DNA of 64,000 nt, from positions 124,001 through 188,000 of the forward strand of contig CAWDWB010000003.1 of assembly GCA_963805925.1 (NCBI GenBank), given 5' to 3'. The position numbers and the translations under genes were made by a program. The stretch's first letter is position 1. Each line of letters begins with the position of its first letter. Below, piece after piece: positions 46,146 through 55,806 of the stretch. This DNA comes from CAMPKL01 sp963805925. Lineage in GTDB: Bacteria; Acidobacteriota; Terriglobia; Bryobacterales; UBA6623. The notes below the pieces were generated by a model. It had not been told where the DNA came from. It saw nothing but the letters and a program-made list of their open reading frames with translations, and did no database searches.

Positions 46146-48104
46146 TCAGGGGAGGCTCGCCATCCAGAGATCGGACGAATTTCGATCCGTTTGGGACCAC
46201 CAAAAGGAATCGAGATCCGGCGTGGCCGTGAAGCCATACGCGGGTTCTTGGCCAGCGGGGATGCGGTAGATCGTAGTGGTCGCGCCCTGGGTCGGACTCC
46301 AAAAGACGAAGCGGTTGTCCTGCTGGAACACGATGCCGTTGGCTGCGATGCGCCAGCGGGCTTCGCGGGGGCCGGATAAGGCCAACCGTTCGTCACCGCC
46401 AGCTGTGGGCATAGTCCAAAGCTCGCGATCCAAACGGCTGCGGATGTAGTACAGGTCGTTACCGTCGTAACTCTCAAAGGCTTCATAACCGCCCTGAGTG
46501 GTGACCTGCATTGCGGGCGACGAGCCGTCGATCGGCTGCCTCCAGATTTGATGAGACCCGGAGCGATCGGAGCGGAAGTAGATCCAGCGGCCGTCGCGAG
46601 ACCAACTGGCGCGGCCTTCCTCGGAAGGTTCGGTTGTGAATCGGCTGGTTTGACGCGTAGCGACGTCGATCAGATAAACGTCGCGGTTGCCGGTCTCATC
46701 GGCGGAAGTGAAAGAGATCTTCGAGCCGTCTGGGGACCAGCGCGGCATATCGCTGTAGGGGCCGTCCTGATGCGTCAATCGGATCGGCGCTACGCCGCCG
46801 CCCACGGCTGGAGCGATCCAAACTTCGGTGGCGCCTGACCGTGTGGAGGTGAAGGTGAGGAGTTGACCGTCAGGAGAAAGGTCAGGCCAAGCTTCCGTCC
46901 AGGTGGACTCGATGACCGACTCGGGCTCGGAGTCCGAACTGGCGCGAGCAAAGCGGATCCGGTTCCAGCGTTCTTTCCGCTGATAGACGAGGACGGTCTT
47001 GCCGTCCGGATCGACAGCAACCGTCGGGAAGTGGGCGATGTATTCGGGGCCAGTCAAAGCCGACGACTGATTCCCGTGGGCATCAAGAGAATACAGACTC
47101 GGGTGGCCCAGGCCCTTATTGGACGCGTAAATGATGGAACCGTCGGGCAACCAGTCGAAACCCCAGATGCGTGTGTTGTCGCTGGTAAGGCGACGTTCGC
47201 GGCCGCTGTTGAGATCGACAACATACAATTCGCATTCGGAGAGCGAACTGAACCGAGCGAAGGCGATGGATCGGCCATCACGAGAGAAGGCAGGCATCGT
47301 ATCTCCTGCGTAGTTGTCCGGCGGCGTCGTGATACGGCGAAGTTCTCCATGCTCGGGCGAAACGAGGGCAATAAAGAAGGGCCCGGAATCCTCTTCGCGG
47401 GCCGAAACGGCCAGTCCTGCTGCACCCCAGTCGAAGACCGCGTTATCGATCACATTCGCGGCCCGGTCGGCGCCTGGGAGCGAGGCCAGTAGACGCGAAG
47501 ACCCTTCGACGGGGTCAATCGCAACGATCTCTAACCCTGTTTCGTCACCCCGCACATAGGCTAGGGTTTCCCCAGACGGAGACCAGCGAACAGCTGACTC
47601 ATCCAAGGCATCCGCTGCGAGAATTCGTCGGTTGTGATCCGCAAGATGAAGGATATGGACAGCGGTCCCTAGTTCACCCCGCACGAGAAAGGCAATTCGG
47701 CTCGCGTCGGGAGAGAGATCCGCGCGGCCCTCGTACTCCCGGGAGGAGGTTAAGGGCTCGGCGTGCAGCAGCGGGAGTGTCCGATCAGAAGTTTCCAGCA
47801 TCCAGGCCATGCCGCCCGCAGCGACAAGAATCGCGACTGCGGCAAGGACAAGGGCCCGATGCTTGGGTTCCGGCTCGGCGTCGGCGCCTGCGGGTCGGCC
47901 GCCGGAGGCCAGCCATGCGTCAGCCTCGGCCACGGAGCAGTAAACCATGCCCCGTTTACCGGGTACTCGGTGAACGGGAAGGCCTCGTTCTTTTTCCCAC
48001 GACTGGGCCGTCCGGACTGTGACGCCTAAATGCGAGGCAATTTCCTTCCAACCCCGCAGAGTTGCTGACTCATCCGCCGAATTATTAGGGCTTTGCGTTG
48101 ACAT
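46146..48104 (-). CDS. HTH-membrane-propeller regulator (PD40/TolB type)
   Basis: 652 residues. Residues about 15-70 form a MerR/excisionase-like helix-turn-helix: LRGWKEIASHLGVTVRTAQS, then EKERGLPVHRVPGKRGMVY. One membrane helix follows at about 83-103 (ALVLAAVAILVAAGGMAWML). The rest is a WD40-like PD40 propeller of about eleven blades (for example RADLSPDASRIAFLVRGELG, WSPDGSKISFTSADETGNRD). The layout is that of a one-component membrane regulator: the propeller senses something in the periplasm and the HTH acts in the cytoplasm. Its targets are unknown; it is divergent from the GGDEF gene. Confidence 0.85.
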   Translation of the reverse strand: MSTQSPNNSADESATLRGWKEIASHLGVTVRTAQSWEKERGLPVHRVPGKRGMVYCSVAEADAWLASGGRPAGADAEPEPKHRALVLAAVAILVAAGGMAWMLETSDRTLPLLHAEPLTSSREYEGRADLSPDASRIAFLVRGELGTAVHILHLADHNRRILAADALDESAVRWSPSGETLAYVRGDETGLEIVAIDPVEGSSRLLASLPGADRAANVIDNAVFDWGAAGLAVSAREEDSGPFFIALVSPEHGELRRITTPPDNYAGDTMPAFSRDGRSIAFARFSSLSECELYVVDLNSGRERRLTSDNTRIWGFDWLPDGSIIYASNKGLGHPSLYSLDAHGNQSSALTGPEYIAHFPTVAVDPDGKTVLVYQRKERWNRIRFARASSDSEPESVIESTWTEAWPDLSPDGQLLTFTSTRSGATEVWIAPAVGGGVAPIRLTHQDGPYSDMPRWSPDGSKISFTSADETGNRDVYLIDVATRQTSRFTTEPSEEGRASWSRDGRWIYFRSDRSGSHQIWRQPIDGSSPAMQVTTQGGYEAFESYDGNDLYYIRSRLDRELWTMPTAGGDERLALSGPREARWRIAANGIVFQQDNRFVFWSPTQGATTTIYRIPAGQEPAYGFTATPDLDSFWWSQTDRNSSDLWMASLP

Positions 48105-48313
48105 CAGTCCTCAAAAGGAGCCACAAAAACTGGAAGAACCCGAGTTTACGACAAAAAGACCTAAAAAGCTCCCGGAGGCGTAAGGCTATTGTCGTAGTTC
48201 CGCCCAACCGCGAGTACCACGTGTACATGGTTCTCTTAGGAGGTTTCGGGGGGACTTGCTCATAGTTCACCCAGACCTTGCCGGGCTACTTCTAAGATCA
48301 AGGGAAGGTGTAG

Positions 48314-50851
48314 GTGATTCCAAGCGAAAAAATCGCGTCGTCGGTGCGGTCATCGTTTCGCAACCAGCTACAAAGTCTGGCTGCCAGCGTGACCGAAACG
48401 AAGAACGCCGAGCAGCCCAAGGCGGAGGCTGCCGATCGCTATTTGGACGAGGCGTTGCAGGATCATCCGGTCGTCAGCGGCGCCGCTGCTGACGAAGTCC
48501 CGGGACCCGTCGACGAATACTCCTCGCGCCTTACCGCTGCAGCGCTGCAAAAGGTACTGATGCCGCTGGCGGCCGCGCCGCTGCTGCTGTGGTTCTTCGA
48601 CGCGCGCCTCGTGACTAACCCGCCCGAAGCCGCGCTGACGCTCGGCATTTTGGCGGTCTGCGAGTCTTTCGTATTGCTGCTGCTTGGCCTTTGGATCCAG
48701 GGGGACGACTCGTCCGCGGAAAAGATCGAACGTATCTGCCTTGCTGCGGCCGCATCGCTATTCGCGACTACAGGAATCCACGCCGCTACCCTGCCCGGCT
48801 CGGCCGCGGTGATGCCGATGCTTGCGGCCGCGGTACTCATCGCGGCTTTAACGCCCACTCGAAAAGGCATGATTACGCTGGCGGCGTTTGTCGTCGGCGG
48901 CTGGGCCGCTTGCTGGCTCGTTCAGCCCGACGTGACCGCGTGGCCCATGGTTGGGCTCAGCCTGGCCGGGTTGCTCGCACTGGCTGCGGTGCTGGGCCAG
49001 ACTGTGCGGCAATGGCATGCCTCTCAACTGGCTGAGTTGGCCGTCCAAAAAGACCAATACAGAAATCTACTGGAAACGCCGCCGATTCAGCCGGACGACA
49101 ACACCCAGCGAATCTTACAAGCGCACGGCGAGTTAGATGGTCTTTGGGAATGGAATCTCAAAGAAGATCAGATCTATTTCTCTCCTCGCTGGCGGGCGCT
49201 GCTGGGCTATGGGGATCACAGCCAAACCGGCCACCCCGACATGTGGTTCAACTTGATCCATCCCTATGACCTCGACGAGTTGATGAATCGCGTCTCCTCT
49301 CATTTGGACGGCAAGACGCCGTATTTCGAGTGCGAGCACCGCATCCGCCAAGCCGACGGCAGCTACCGCTGGGTGCTTTCGCATGGACGCACTGTCCTCG
49401 GCCCCGACGGAGAACCGGAACGGTTGGCGGGATCTCAAACCGACATCAAGCGCATGAAGAACTTCGAGGCGCAGCTCGTCCACGAAGCAACGCATGACCG
49501 GCTGACGGGATTAGCGAACCGGCAACATCTCTTAGAAGCGCTGGAAGAAACTTTCCAGAAAGATCAGCGCTCGGGCGCGGGCTTGTTCGCGGTTGCGTTC
49601 ATGGACTTGGACCGCTTCAAATCCGTCAACGACACATTGGGACACCATGTCGGCGACGAGTTGCTGCGGCTGGTCGCTCAACGCATCCAGAAAGCTATCC
49701 GCGAGCAGGACTTGGCGGTCAGGCTGGGCGGAGACGAGTTTGTGGTCTTGATGCGCAGCGTCCACGGCCTCGAAGACGCGATGGACGTCGCCCGGCGCAT
49801 TCGCGACCTGATGGCTGAGAAGTTCATCATCGGCTCCCACGAAATATCGACGGCAGCCAGCATCGGGGTGGCTCTGAGCTCAGCGGAAACGCCGAACGGC
49901 AGCGAGATCATGCGCAACGCTGACATCGCCATGTACCAGGCGAAGTCTTCCGGGCGCGGTCAAGTGTTGGCCTTCGACTCGGAAATGGGCCGGGTGATGT
50001 CCCGCAGCTTCAGCTTGCAAAGCGACATGGCCAAGGCGCTTGAGAACGACGAGTTCGAGTTGCACTACCAACCGTTGGTAAACCCGATTGACGGCAAGAT
50101 CATGGGCGCCGAAGCACTGATTCGCTGGCGGCGCGCATCGGACGAGTTGGTCTTTCCGGCCGAGTTCATTAGCCTGGCCGAAGAGAGCGGCATGATCGTG
50201 CAGATCGGCCAATGGGTCTTCGGCAGAGCCTGCCGACAACTCAACGAGTGGCTTGCGGACGGCTTGGAGCCAATCAAGATTTCGATCAACTTCTCGGCGC
50301 GCGAGTTGGCGGACATGGGCACTTCCGACGTCGTTGCCCGGGTGCTGAAGGAATCGGGCATCGATCCGAAATGGCTGCAAGTGGAGATTACCGAGAGTGA
50401 CTTGGTCGACGGGCGGCTGTCGACGGTCGAAAGCCTGGACCGTTTGAGCTTGTTGGGCATCAATACGGCAATCGACGATTTCGGCACGGGCTACTCGGCG
50501 CTGTCGTATCTGCGCAAGCTGACCTGCAGCGTGTTGAAGATCGATCAATCGTTCGTTCACGACATCGAGACCGACCCGAAGGCGTCGGCGTTGGCGCGCT
50601 CGATCATCAACATGGCCCACAACTTGCAGCTGGGCGTCGTCGCCGAAGGCGTGGAGACCGAGGAGCAACTGGCGATTCTGCGCGGTTTCGGCTGTGACTT
50701 GATCCAGGGCTATTTGGCGAGCCGACCGATCCCGGCGGACGAGTTCAAGGAGTTGCTGAAGACCGGTTGCGCCGAGGCGATGGGCATCGAAACGGCTGGG
50801 TCGGTAGGCAGGAAGGGCCGCTCGGCGCGAAAGCGACGAGCACGGCGCTAG
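48314..50851 (+). CDS. Membrane PAS-GGDEF-EAL protein
   Basis: 845 residues from a GTG. The N-terminal region (about 75-245) has six or seven membrane helices. A PAS domain follows at about 275-390 (DGLWEWNLKEDQIYFSPRWR, HPYDLDELMNRV). The GGDEF motif is intact near residue 471 (RLGGDEFVVLM), with the product-binding RxxD site (REQD) five residues upstream; EAL is intact near residue 600 (GAEALIRW) with DDFGTGYSALSYL. It can therefore make and degrade cyclic di-GMP; which activity dominates is not readable. Divergent from the HTH-propeller regulator. Confidence 0.95.
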   Translation: MIPSEKIASSVRSSFRNQLQSLAASVTETKNAEQPKAEAADRYLDEALQDHPVVSGAAADEVPGPVDEYSSRLTAAALQKVLMPLAAAPLLLWFFDARLVTNPPEAALTLGILAVCESFVLLLLGLWIQGDDSSAEKIERICLAAAASLFATTGIHAATLPGSAAVMPMLAAAVLIAALTPTRKGMITLAAFVVGGWAACWLVQPDVTAWPMVGLSLAGLLALAAVLGQTVRQWHASQLAELAVQKDQYRNLLETPPIQPDDNTQRILQAHGELDGLWEWNLKEDQIYFSPRWRALLGYGDHSQTGHPDMWFNLIHPYDLDELMNRVSSHLDGKTPYFECEHRIRQADGSYRWVLSHGRTVLGPDGEPERLAGSQTDIKRMKNFEAQLVHEATHDRLTGLANRQHLLEALEETFQKDQRSGAGLFAVAFMDLDRFKSVNDTLGHHVGDELLRLVAQRIQKAIREQDLAVRLGGDEFVVLMRSVHGLEDAMDVARRIRDLMAEKFIIGSHEISTAASIGVALSSAETPNGSEIMRNADIAMYQAKSSGRGQVLAFDSEMGRVMSRSFSLQSDMAKALENDEFELHYQPLVNPIDGKIMGAEALIRWRRASDELVFPAEFISLAEESGMIVQIGQWVFGRACRQLNEWLADGLEPIKISINFSARELADMGTSDVVARVLKESGIDPKWLQVEITESDLVDGRLSTVESLDRLSLLGINTAIDDFGTGYSALSYLRKLTCSVLKIDQSFVHDIETDPKASALARSIINMAHNLQLGVVAEGVETEEQLAILRGFGCDLIQGYLASRPIPADEFKELLKTGCAEAMGIETAGSVGRKGRSARKRRARR

Positions 50852-51020
50852 GAACGGCACTCTTCCTCAATCCGCTCCCAATCCCGCAACAGAGTCGGTC
50901 GCGTTCCAACGGAACCCATTGAACGTTCGGGGCCGCTGCGTGCGTGACTGAGCTATCCGCCGGCGACCGGGGACGGCCGCGCAGGTCCGGCTGGGGCCGC
51001 GATTGCGCGGCAAAGAGCCG

Positions 51021-51118
51021 CGAATGTCCGCTGATGTCCGCGCATGTCCGGTTGAAATTTGCGCAAGCCTCTTATCGTCAATGACTTGATCGATTTCAGG
51101 CCCGGGAAAGCGGACATT
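51021..51118. repeat. Iteron-like ATGTCCG repeats
   Basis: Three direct copies of NNNATGTCCG, each 10 bases apart (51021-51050), with an inverted GCGGACAT at 51111-51118. The 10-base spacing places them on one face of the DNA, as protein-binding iterons usually are. No binding partner is known. Confidence 0.4.
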
Positions 51119-51300
51119 TCGGTGATGGTGGACCGCCAAGGGCGGCAGTCGCCTGGGCGAGGCTTGGCCCTGGGATGTGTCGAAGAGATCGCTCCCGGAC
51201 GGTCGCGGCTCTGTTGTGCGGGTTGATGCGAATTGAGGTTGGGGTGTTGGTTGATAAGTGATACCGACGTCCGGCGGGCTTCTTGCCGTAAAACAAGAAA

Positions 51301-51319
51301 GCCCGCCGGAACGGCGGGC
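51301..51319 (-). terminator. Intrinsic terminator, minus strand
   Basis: GCCCGCCG / CGGCGGGC with loop GAA, followed on the minus strand by TTTCTTGTTTTA. It ends a leftward transcript, but no clear gene lies directly upstream of it on that strand. Confidence 0.6.
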
Positions 51320-51554
51320 GGATTCCCTTCCAAGCGGGGAACCGGAGATGTCTTGGGGTCGACCCTAGTTTCTGTTTCGCTCTTACGCTGCGGCTCTTCT
51401 GGCTTTGACCGCGCGCCCCGAACACTGCCCCCGATGCATCGGAGCCCCTGGCCGTGTCTGGACCAACCAGGGATCTTCTAATTCAGGTATAGCATGGGGC
51501 TCCAAACTTTCTGGACGCTTCAGGCCTAACGCACGTGCGCTAAAATTCTCATCC

Positions 51555-52556
51555 ATGAAGACGCTCGTCCTCTTTCTCTCCGCAATCGCGACGGCGCTCT
51601 CCCCCGCCCTGGCCTCCGCGCAGCCGACGCCCGACGTCAAGCCCATCAGCATCACCTGCGAGGAGTGCCCCTATCCCTACGCCAGCAAGTACTTCGACAT
51701 GACCGCCTACGGGCAGGACGTGCGCATGGCCTACATGGATGTCGCGCCACAGGGCCAGCCCAACGGACACACCGTCCTCGTCCTGCACGGCAACAACTTC
51801 GCCGGCTTCTACTTCGGCAGCATCGCCGACGCCCTCAGCAAGTCCGGCTTCCGCGTCATCGTGCCCGACCAGATGGGCTACGGCCGCTCGTCGAAGCCCA
51901 TCATTCCCTACAGCCTCAACGACTTCGCACGCTATACGCACGACATGCTCGAGAGCCTCAGCATCCCGAAGGTGATGGTCGTCGGCCACTCGATGGGCGG
52001 GATGCTCGCGGCGAGGTTCGCCACGCAGTATCCGGCGACGACCGAGCGCCTGGTGCTTTACAACCCGATCGGGCTAAGCGATGCACGGTTCAGCCGGCCT
52101 GCCGCGAACATCGACGAGGCCTACAAGAGCAGACTCGGCGCGACATACCAGTCAACCCGCGCGAGCCTGATGCGCTACGTGGCCCACAAGCCGGCGGCGT
52201 GGAACGACGAGTTCGAACGGTACGCCCGCATCCGCTACGGCTGGACGCTCGGCGCCGACTGGCCGCGCCTGGCGATGGTGCAGACTCTCATTAGTAATGT
52301 GATTTACCAGGATCCAGTCGTCTACGACTGGGAGCACATTCAGGCGCCCACGCTCGTGTTCGGCGGCGCAGAAGACAGGCTCGCCGGCACGGCCGAGGTC
52401 TTCCAGCAGCGAATGAAGCACATCGCCGAGACCATTCCCGGCGGCAAAGCCCGGCTGCTGCTCCTGCCCGGCCTCGGACACGTCCCGCACGTCGAAGACC
52501 CCGCACGCACAATCCCGCCGCTCGTCGCTTTCCTCAAAGAAGGCGCCTCGAACTGA
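51555..52556 (+). CDS. Exported alpha/beta hydrolase
   Basis: 333 residues from the ATG at 51555. Signal peptide MKTLVLFLSAIATALSPALA. Alpha/beta-hydrolase core: oxyanion HGNNFAGFYF, the nucleophile elbow VVGHSMGGMLAARF (Ser), the acid LVFGGAEDRLAG and His in LPGLGHVPHVEDP. The segment CEECPYPYASKYF near the start is unusual. A TAAAAT box ends only eight bases before the start, so a leaderless or short-leader mRNA is possible. It is rich in C-ending codons, like some neighbours. Confidence 0.9.
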   Translation: MKTLVLFLSAIATALSPALASAQPTPDVKPISITCEECPYPYASKYFDMTAYGQDVRMAYMDVAPQGQPNGHTVLVLHGNNFAGFYFGSIADALSKSGFRVIVPDQMGYGRSSKPIIPYSLNDFARYTHDMLESLSIPKVMVVGHSMGGMLAARFATQYPATTERLVLYNPIGLSDARFSRPAANIDEAYKSRLGATYQSTRASLMRYVAHKPAAWNDEFERYARIRYGWTLGADWPRLAMVQTLISNVIYQDPVVYDWEHIQAPTLVFGGAEDRLAGTAEVFQQRMKHIAETIPGGKARLLLLPGLGHVPHVEDPARTIPPLVAFLKEGASN

Positions 52557-52665
52557 TCGCCATACGCTTGCCGGGGACTGTCCCTACGTGGACTGCCCCC
52601 CAAGCCTACGCTCGAACCCGCACGATTCGCCGCTATCCCGAACACGTCTTGCTTTTCCAGCCGCT

Positions 52666-53568
52666 TCAGAGCCACTTAAACTTCTTCAGAACAATCAACA
52701 GGCCGGCCGTCGAAAAAACCATCAGCCCGAGCGCCATGGCCGTTCCGTGAGGAGAATGAATCCAAGGCAGATCGTCCTGGTTCATGCCGAAGAAACCGGA
52801 GATGGCAACGGCCGGAATCGCGATCGTTCCCAATACGGTCAGCACCTTCATCACCTGATTGGTGCGATTCGCGACGCTCGACAGGTAAATGTCCATCGCT
52901 CCCGTAAGCAGATCGCGCTGCATCTCAACCATGTCCAGGTCACGCGCGAGGTGGTCGTAGACATCACGCAGAAAAGGCCACAAGTCGCGCGGAATGAGCT
53001 CCGACTCCAGTCGCTGCAGATGGGCAGCAACGTCGCGAGTCGTCGTCAAGACTCGCCGCAACTCAATCAAGCCCCGCTTTGCCCCGAGAATCCGTTGCAG
53101 CGTCTCCGGAGACGGCTCTTCGAGCACCTTGTCCTCCAGTTCATCGATTGCGTCATCGAACCAGTCCAATGCCGGAGTACAGGAATCAACGGCTCCGTCC
53201 ATCACTTTGTAAAAGAGCTGAGACGCTTGCGAGTGGTCCTCAATGGCTCTCAGATGGTCGAGGCGCTCTCGCAGAGTGGGGCAATCGCCGTGCTGAACGG
53301 TAATCAGGTAGTCTGGCCCAAGAAATAGGTCGAGATCCGCAATCGCCAGTTCGCCCGACTCGCCAATATGGACGGGCTTCAGGACGACGAAGATATAGTC
53401 GGGACCGTCTTCGACTTTAGCCCGCTGCTCACCATGACGGCAGTCTTCGACGTGCAGCGGATGGAGATGGTAACGCTGAGCTAGAGTATCCAACTCTGGA
53501 TCATTCGGGTCCTGCAAGTCGTGCCAAGTCAAGAGATGCTCCGCAACACCGATTATAGGTTTGGCCAT
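52666..53568 (-). CDS. CorA family magnesium/divalent cation channel
   Basis: 300 residues from the ATG at 53568; the longer open frame upstream has no family match. The cytoplasmic funnel (about 1-240) has the long stalk helix (HLARDLDMVEMQRDLLTGAM). The two C-terminal helices (about 245-298) carry the GMN signature in FFGMNQDDLPW. A pentameric inner-membrane channel for Mg2+ and other divalent ions. Confidence 0.93.
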   Translation of the reverse strand: MAKPIIGVAEHLLTWHDLQDPNDPELDTLAQRYHLHPLHVEDCRHGEQRAKVEDGPDYIFVVLKPVHIGESGELAIADLDLFLGPDYLITVQHGDCPTLRERLDHLRAIEDHSQASQLFYKVMDGAVDSCTPALDWFDDAIDELEDKVLEEPSPETLQRILGAKRGLIELRRVLTTTRDVAAHLQRLESELIPRDLWPFLRDVYDHLARDLDMVEMQRDLLTGAMDIYLSSVANRTNQVMKVLTVLGTIAIPAVAISGFFGMNQDDLPWIHSPHGTAMALGLMVFSTAGLLIVLKKFKWL

Positions 53569-53872
53569 GGCACAATCGAACGCTAGGCCTGGCGAAGCCG
53601 GGAAACCGGGACGCCCCCCGCCCCCGGCCATCTCGCTCCGAACTGAGCGTGACGAACTGAGCGGATCAGTCAGGGATCTCCACCGTTCGCCGGCGTCACG
53701 CGCTTTCGACAGACCCTCTAGTGCGCGAAACAGCGTCAATCGTTCCAAAAAGGGAACATCATCCGGATCTTGGCGTCTAGTTTCCTGACGGTCCGGGTCG
53801 GAGCAAAATAGTTTCCTCCTGGTGAGCCAATATTGCCGTCGCCGACGCATGTCCTGGTGAGGATACAAATCG
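53569..53872. other. Intergenic region, nothing recognised
   Basis: 304 bases between the start of the corA-like gene and the Gly-zipper gene. No conserved frame, hairpin or repeat is apparent; it presumably holds the promoters of the two divergent genes. Confidence 0.5.
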
Positions 53873-54397
53873 ATGACCATCCACCACATCAGCGCGGTGC
53901 TCAAGTCCACGACAATTGCCGCCTTCCTATTGGCGGCCCTAGCCATTACGCTTCAGGCCCAGGTCTCCAGCGAAAGCAATTGGGACAACCTGCAGCAACT
54001 CAAACCAGGGCAGACGATTCGTGTGGTGCTCGTCAACGCGCAGTCCCACAAGGGCAAGTTTTCGAGCGTGTCTGACGCGGCGCTATCTCTCACGGACGAC
54101 AAAGTTGAACGAGCGTTCCATCGCGCGGACGTTCTGCGGGTCAGCACAGTGGACGACGGCAAGCGAAGACGGAACAAGTTGATTGGACTAGGCATCGGCG
54201 CAGGAGCTGGCCTAGCGGCAGGTGTCGGGACGTTTGTCGCGTTCGGTTCAACCGTGTCCCCCAATCACGCAGCGGCAGGACTCGGAGCTATCGGCGCAGG
54301 CGCCGGGGCGGGGGTCGGCGCCGCACTCGGCAGGCTGTCTGGATTTAGAACGGTCTATCGCGCTGATGCGAACGGCGGAGTTCGGAGCCGAAGGTAG
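53873..54397 (+). CDS. Exported SH3/Lsm-like protein with Gly-zipper
   Basis: 174 residues with a signal segment (LKSTTIAAFLLAALAITLQA). A small beta domain follows: NWDNLQQLKPGQTIRVVLVN, SHKGKFSSVSDAALSLTDD and ADVLRVSTVDDGKRRRNKL. The C-terminal part is a glycine-zipper membrane pair (GLGIGAGAGLAAGVGTFVA, then GAIGAGAGAGVGAALGRL). This combination is frequent in Acidobacteriota, with no known function. It stands alone. Confidence 0.65.
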   Translation: MTIHHISAVLKSTTIAAFLLAALAITLQAQVSSESNWDNLQQLKPGQTIRVVLVNAQSHKGKFSSVSDAALSLTDDKVERAFHRADVLRVSTVDDGKRRRNKLIGLGIGAGAGLAAGVGTFVAFGSTVSPNHAAAGLGAIGAGAGAGVGAALGRLSGFRTVYRADANGGVRSRR

Positions 54398-54512
54398 CCG
54401 AAGGTGACAGAAGTCAGGAATAGGCTCACAGCTAGTTCGAGCCAATTCTTGACTGTCCCTTAGCGGCTTGACCCGCCACCGCTGAGGCCGCCCGCGGATT
54501 ACAATAGCGCCC

Positions 54513-55682
54513 ATGCAAATGACCAAGATTGTCGCGACCGCCGGGCTTCTGGCCGCGCTCGGTGCGTACGCACAGCAAGCCGCCGACCCCGATTACCTCG
54601 GACTGGATTCGATCGTGTTGCAGAGCGACGTTCTGCGCTTACAGATCCTCACCACCGGCGGCCCGTTCGTGGACTTCACGTTGCGGGACGACCCCGAGCA
54701 GTTGAGTCCTTTGTGGGCGCCGCTGCGGGCGGCGGCCGAGGCCGGCAGGGAGGTCAAGGCGGGCGGCTTCATCGGGCACTTCGTTTGCGTGGACGGGTTC
54801 GGCCCAGCCTCTCCCGAAGAGCGCGACGCGGGCATGCTGATGCATGGCGAGGCCTACGCACTGCCGTGGACGACGACCGCGCGGACCAAAGAGGCCGGCG
54901 TGACGTCGTTAACCCAAGAAGTCGAGCTGCCCCAAGTGCACGAACGCTATTCGCGCACGGTGAAGATGGTTGACGGCGAAAACGTGGTCTACGTTGACGG
55001 CGATCTGACGAACGAGATGTCCATTGACCGTCCAGCGAGTTGGGCCGAGCACGCGACCGTCGGCTCGCCTTTTCTCGAGCGCGGCGTCACCGTCGTCGAT
55101 ATGTCAGAGAACCGCGCCATGACGCGCCCCTATGACCCGGAGGCGCGCGGCTCGCAGCGGCGGACGTTGGTTCCCGGCGAAGAGTTCGAATGGCCGATGG
55201 CGCCGACGAGGCAAGGAGAGAAGATCGACTTGCGGGCTGCTCCGGCAGAGGCCAAGAGCTCGCTCGACCATACGGGCCACCTCATGACGCCGAACGGCGA
55301 CAAGGCTTGGGTGACGGCCCTCAATCCGAACAAGCGCTTGCTGATCGGCTACATCTACAACACCGCCGAGTACCCTTGGATGCAAATCTGGCAAAGCTAT
55401 CCGGCCGAAGGCATGATGTCTCGCGGTCTGGAGTTCGGCACGCAGACGTTCGACGTGCCGCGGCGGGAGGTGCTGGCCGAGGGCAAGCGGTGGGACACGC
55501 CGCTGTTCCGCATCCTCCCGGCTAAGGGAACGATTCAGGCGAGCTTTCTGATGTTCTTGACGCGCACGCCGGAAGGCTTCACGGGCGTCAGCGACGTGAA
55601 GCTGGAGAACGGCAAGATCACGATTCGCGACAAGGGCTCGGACCGGACTATTTCGCTGGCGGCTTCGCTAGCCACGCAGTAG
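54513..55682 (+). CDS. Exported galactose mutarotase-like (aldose epimerase fold) protein
   Basis: 389 residues with a signal peptide (MTKIVATAGLLAALGAYAQ). The beta-sandwich body carries DVLRLQILTTGGPFVDFTLR, ENVVYVDGDLTNEMSIDRPA, WAEHATVGSPFLERGVTVVD and a C-terminal WDTPLFRILPAKGTIQASFL. The order fits carbohydrate-binding mutarotase-like proteins, but no catalytic His/Glu pair can be confirmed. It probably binds or processes a sugar in the periplasm. Confidence 0.7.
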   Translation: MQMTKIVATAGLLAALGAYAQQAADPDYLGLDSIVLQSDVLRLQILTTGGPFVDFTLRDDPEQLSPLWAPLRAAAEAGREVKAGGFIGHFVCVDGFGPASPEERDAGMLMHGEAYALPWTTTARTKEAGVTSLTQEVELPQVHERYSRTVKMVDGENVVYVDGDLTNEMSIDRPASWAEHATVGSPFLERGVTVVDMSENRAMTRPYDPEARGSQRRTLVPGEEFEWPMAPTRQGEKIDLRAAPAEAKSSLDHTGHLMTPNGDKAWVTALNPNKRLLIGYIYNTAEYPWMQIWQSYPAEGMMSRGLEFGTQTFDVPRREVLAEGKRWDTPLFRILPAKGTIQASFLMFLTRTPEGFTGVSDVKLENGKITIRDKGSDRTISLAASLATQ

Positions 55683-55806
55683 GGCCGCAAGGGACAGGCA
55701 CTGGCCTGCACCCCATCACCGCAACAAAGAAACCAGTGACAGGTTGGCCGGCGCCGCAGGCGCCAGGTTAGCGGAGGCGAGGCCGAGTCACAACGCGAGT
55801 GTGCGG

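Larger units (their letters stand above)
50852..51554. other. Intergenic region without a clear gene
   Basis: This stretch holds three direct ATGTCCG repeats and an inverted copy (51021-51118) and a minus-strand terminator (51301-51319). I find no open frame with a family pattern. Weak open frames on the minus strand lack a start signal or fit; one of 57 codons is listed among the findings. Confidence 0.5.

Noticed and set aside
51021..51050. CRISPR-like array
   Set aside because: The unit is 10 bases with no spacer; no cas gene is near.
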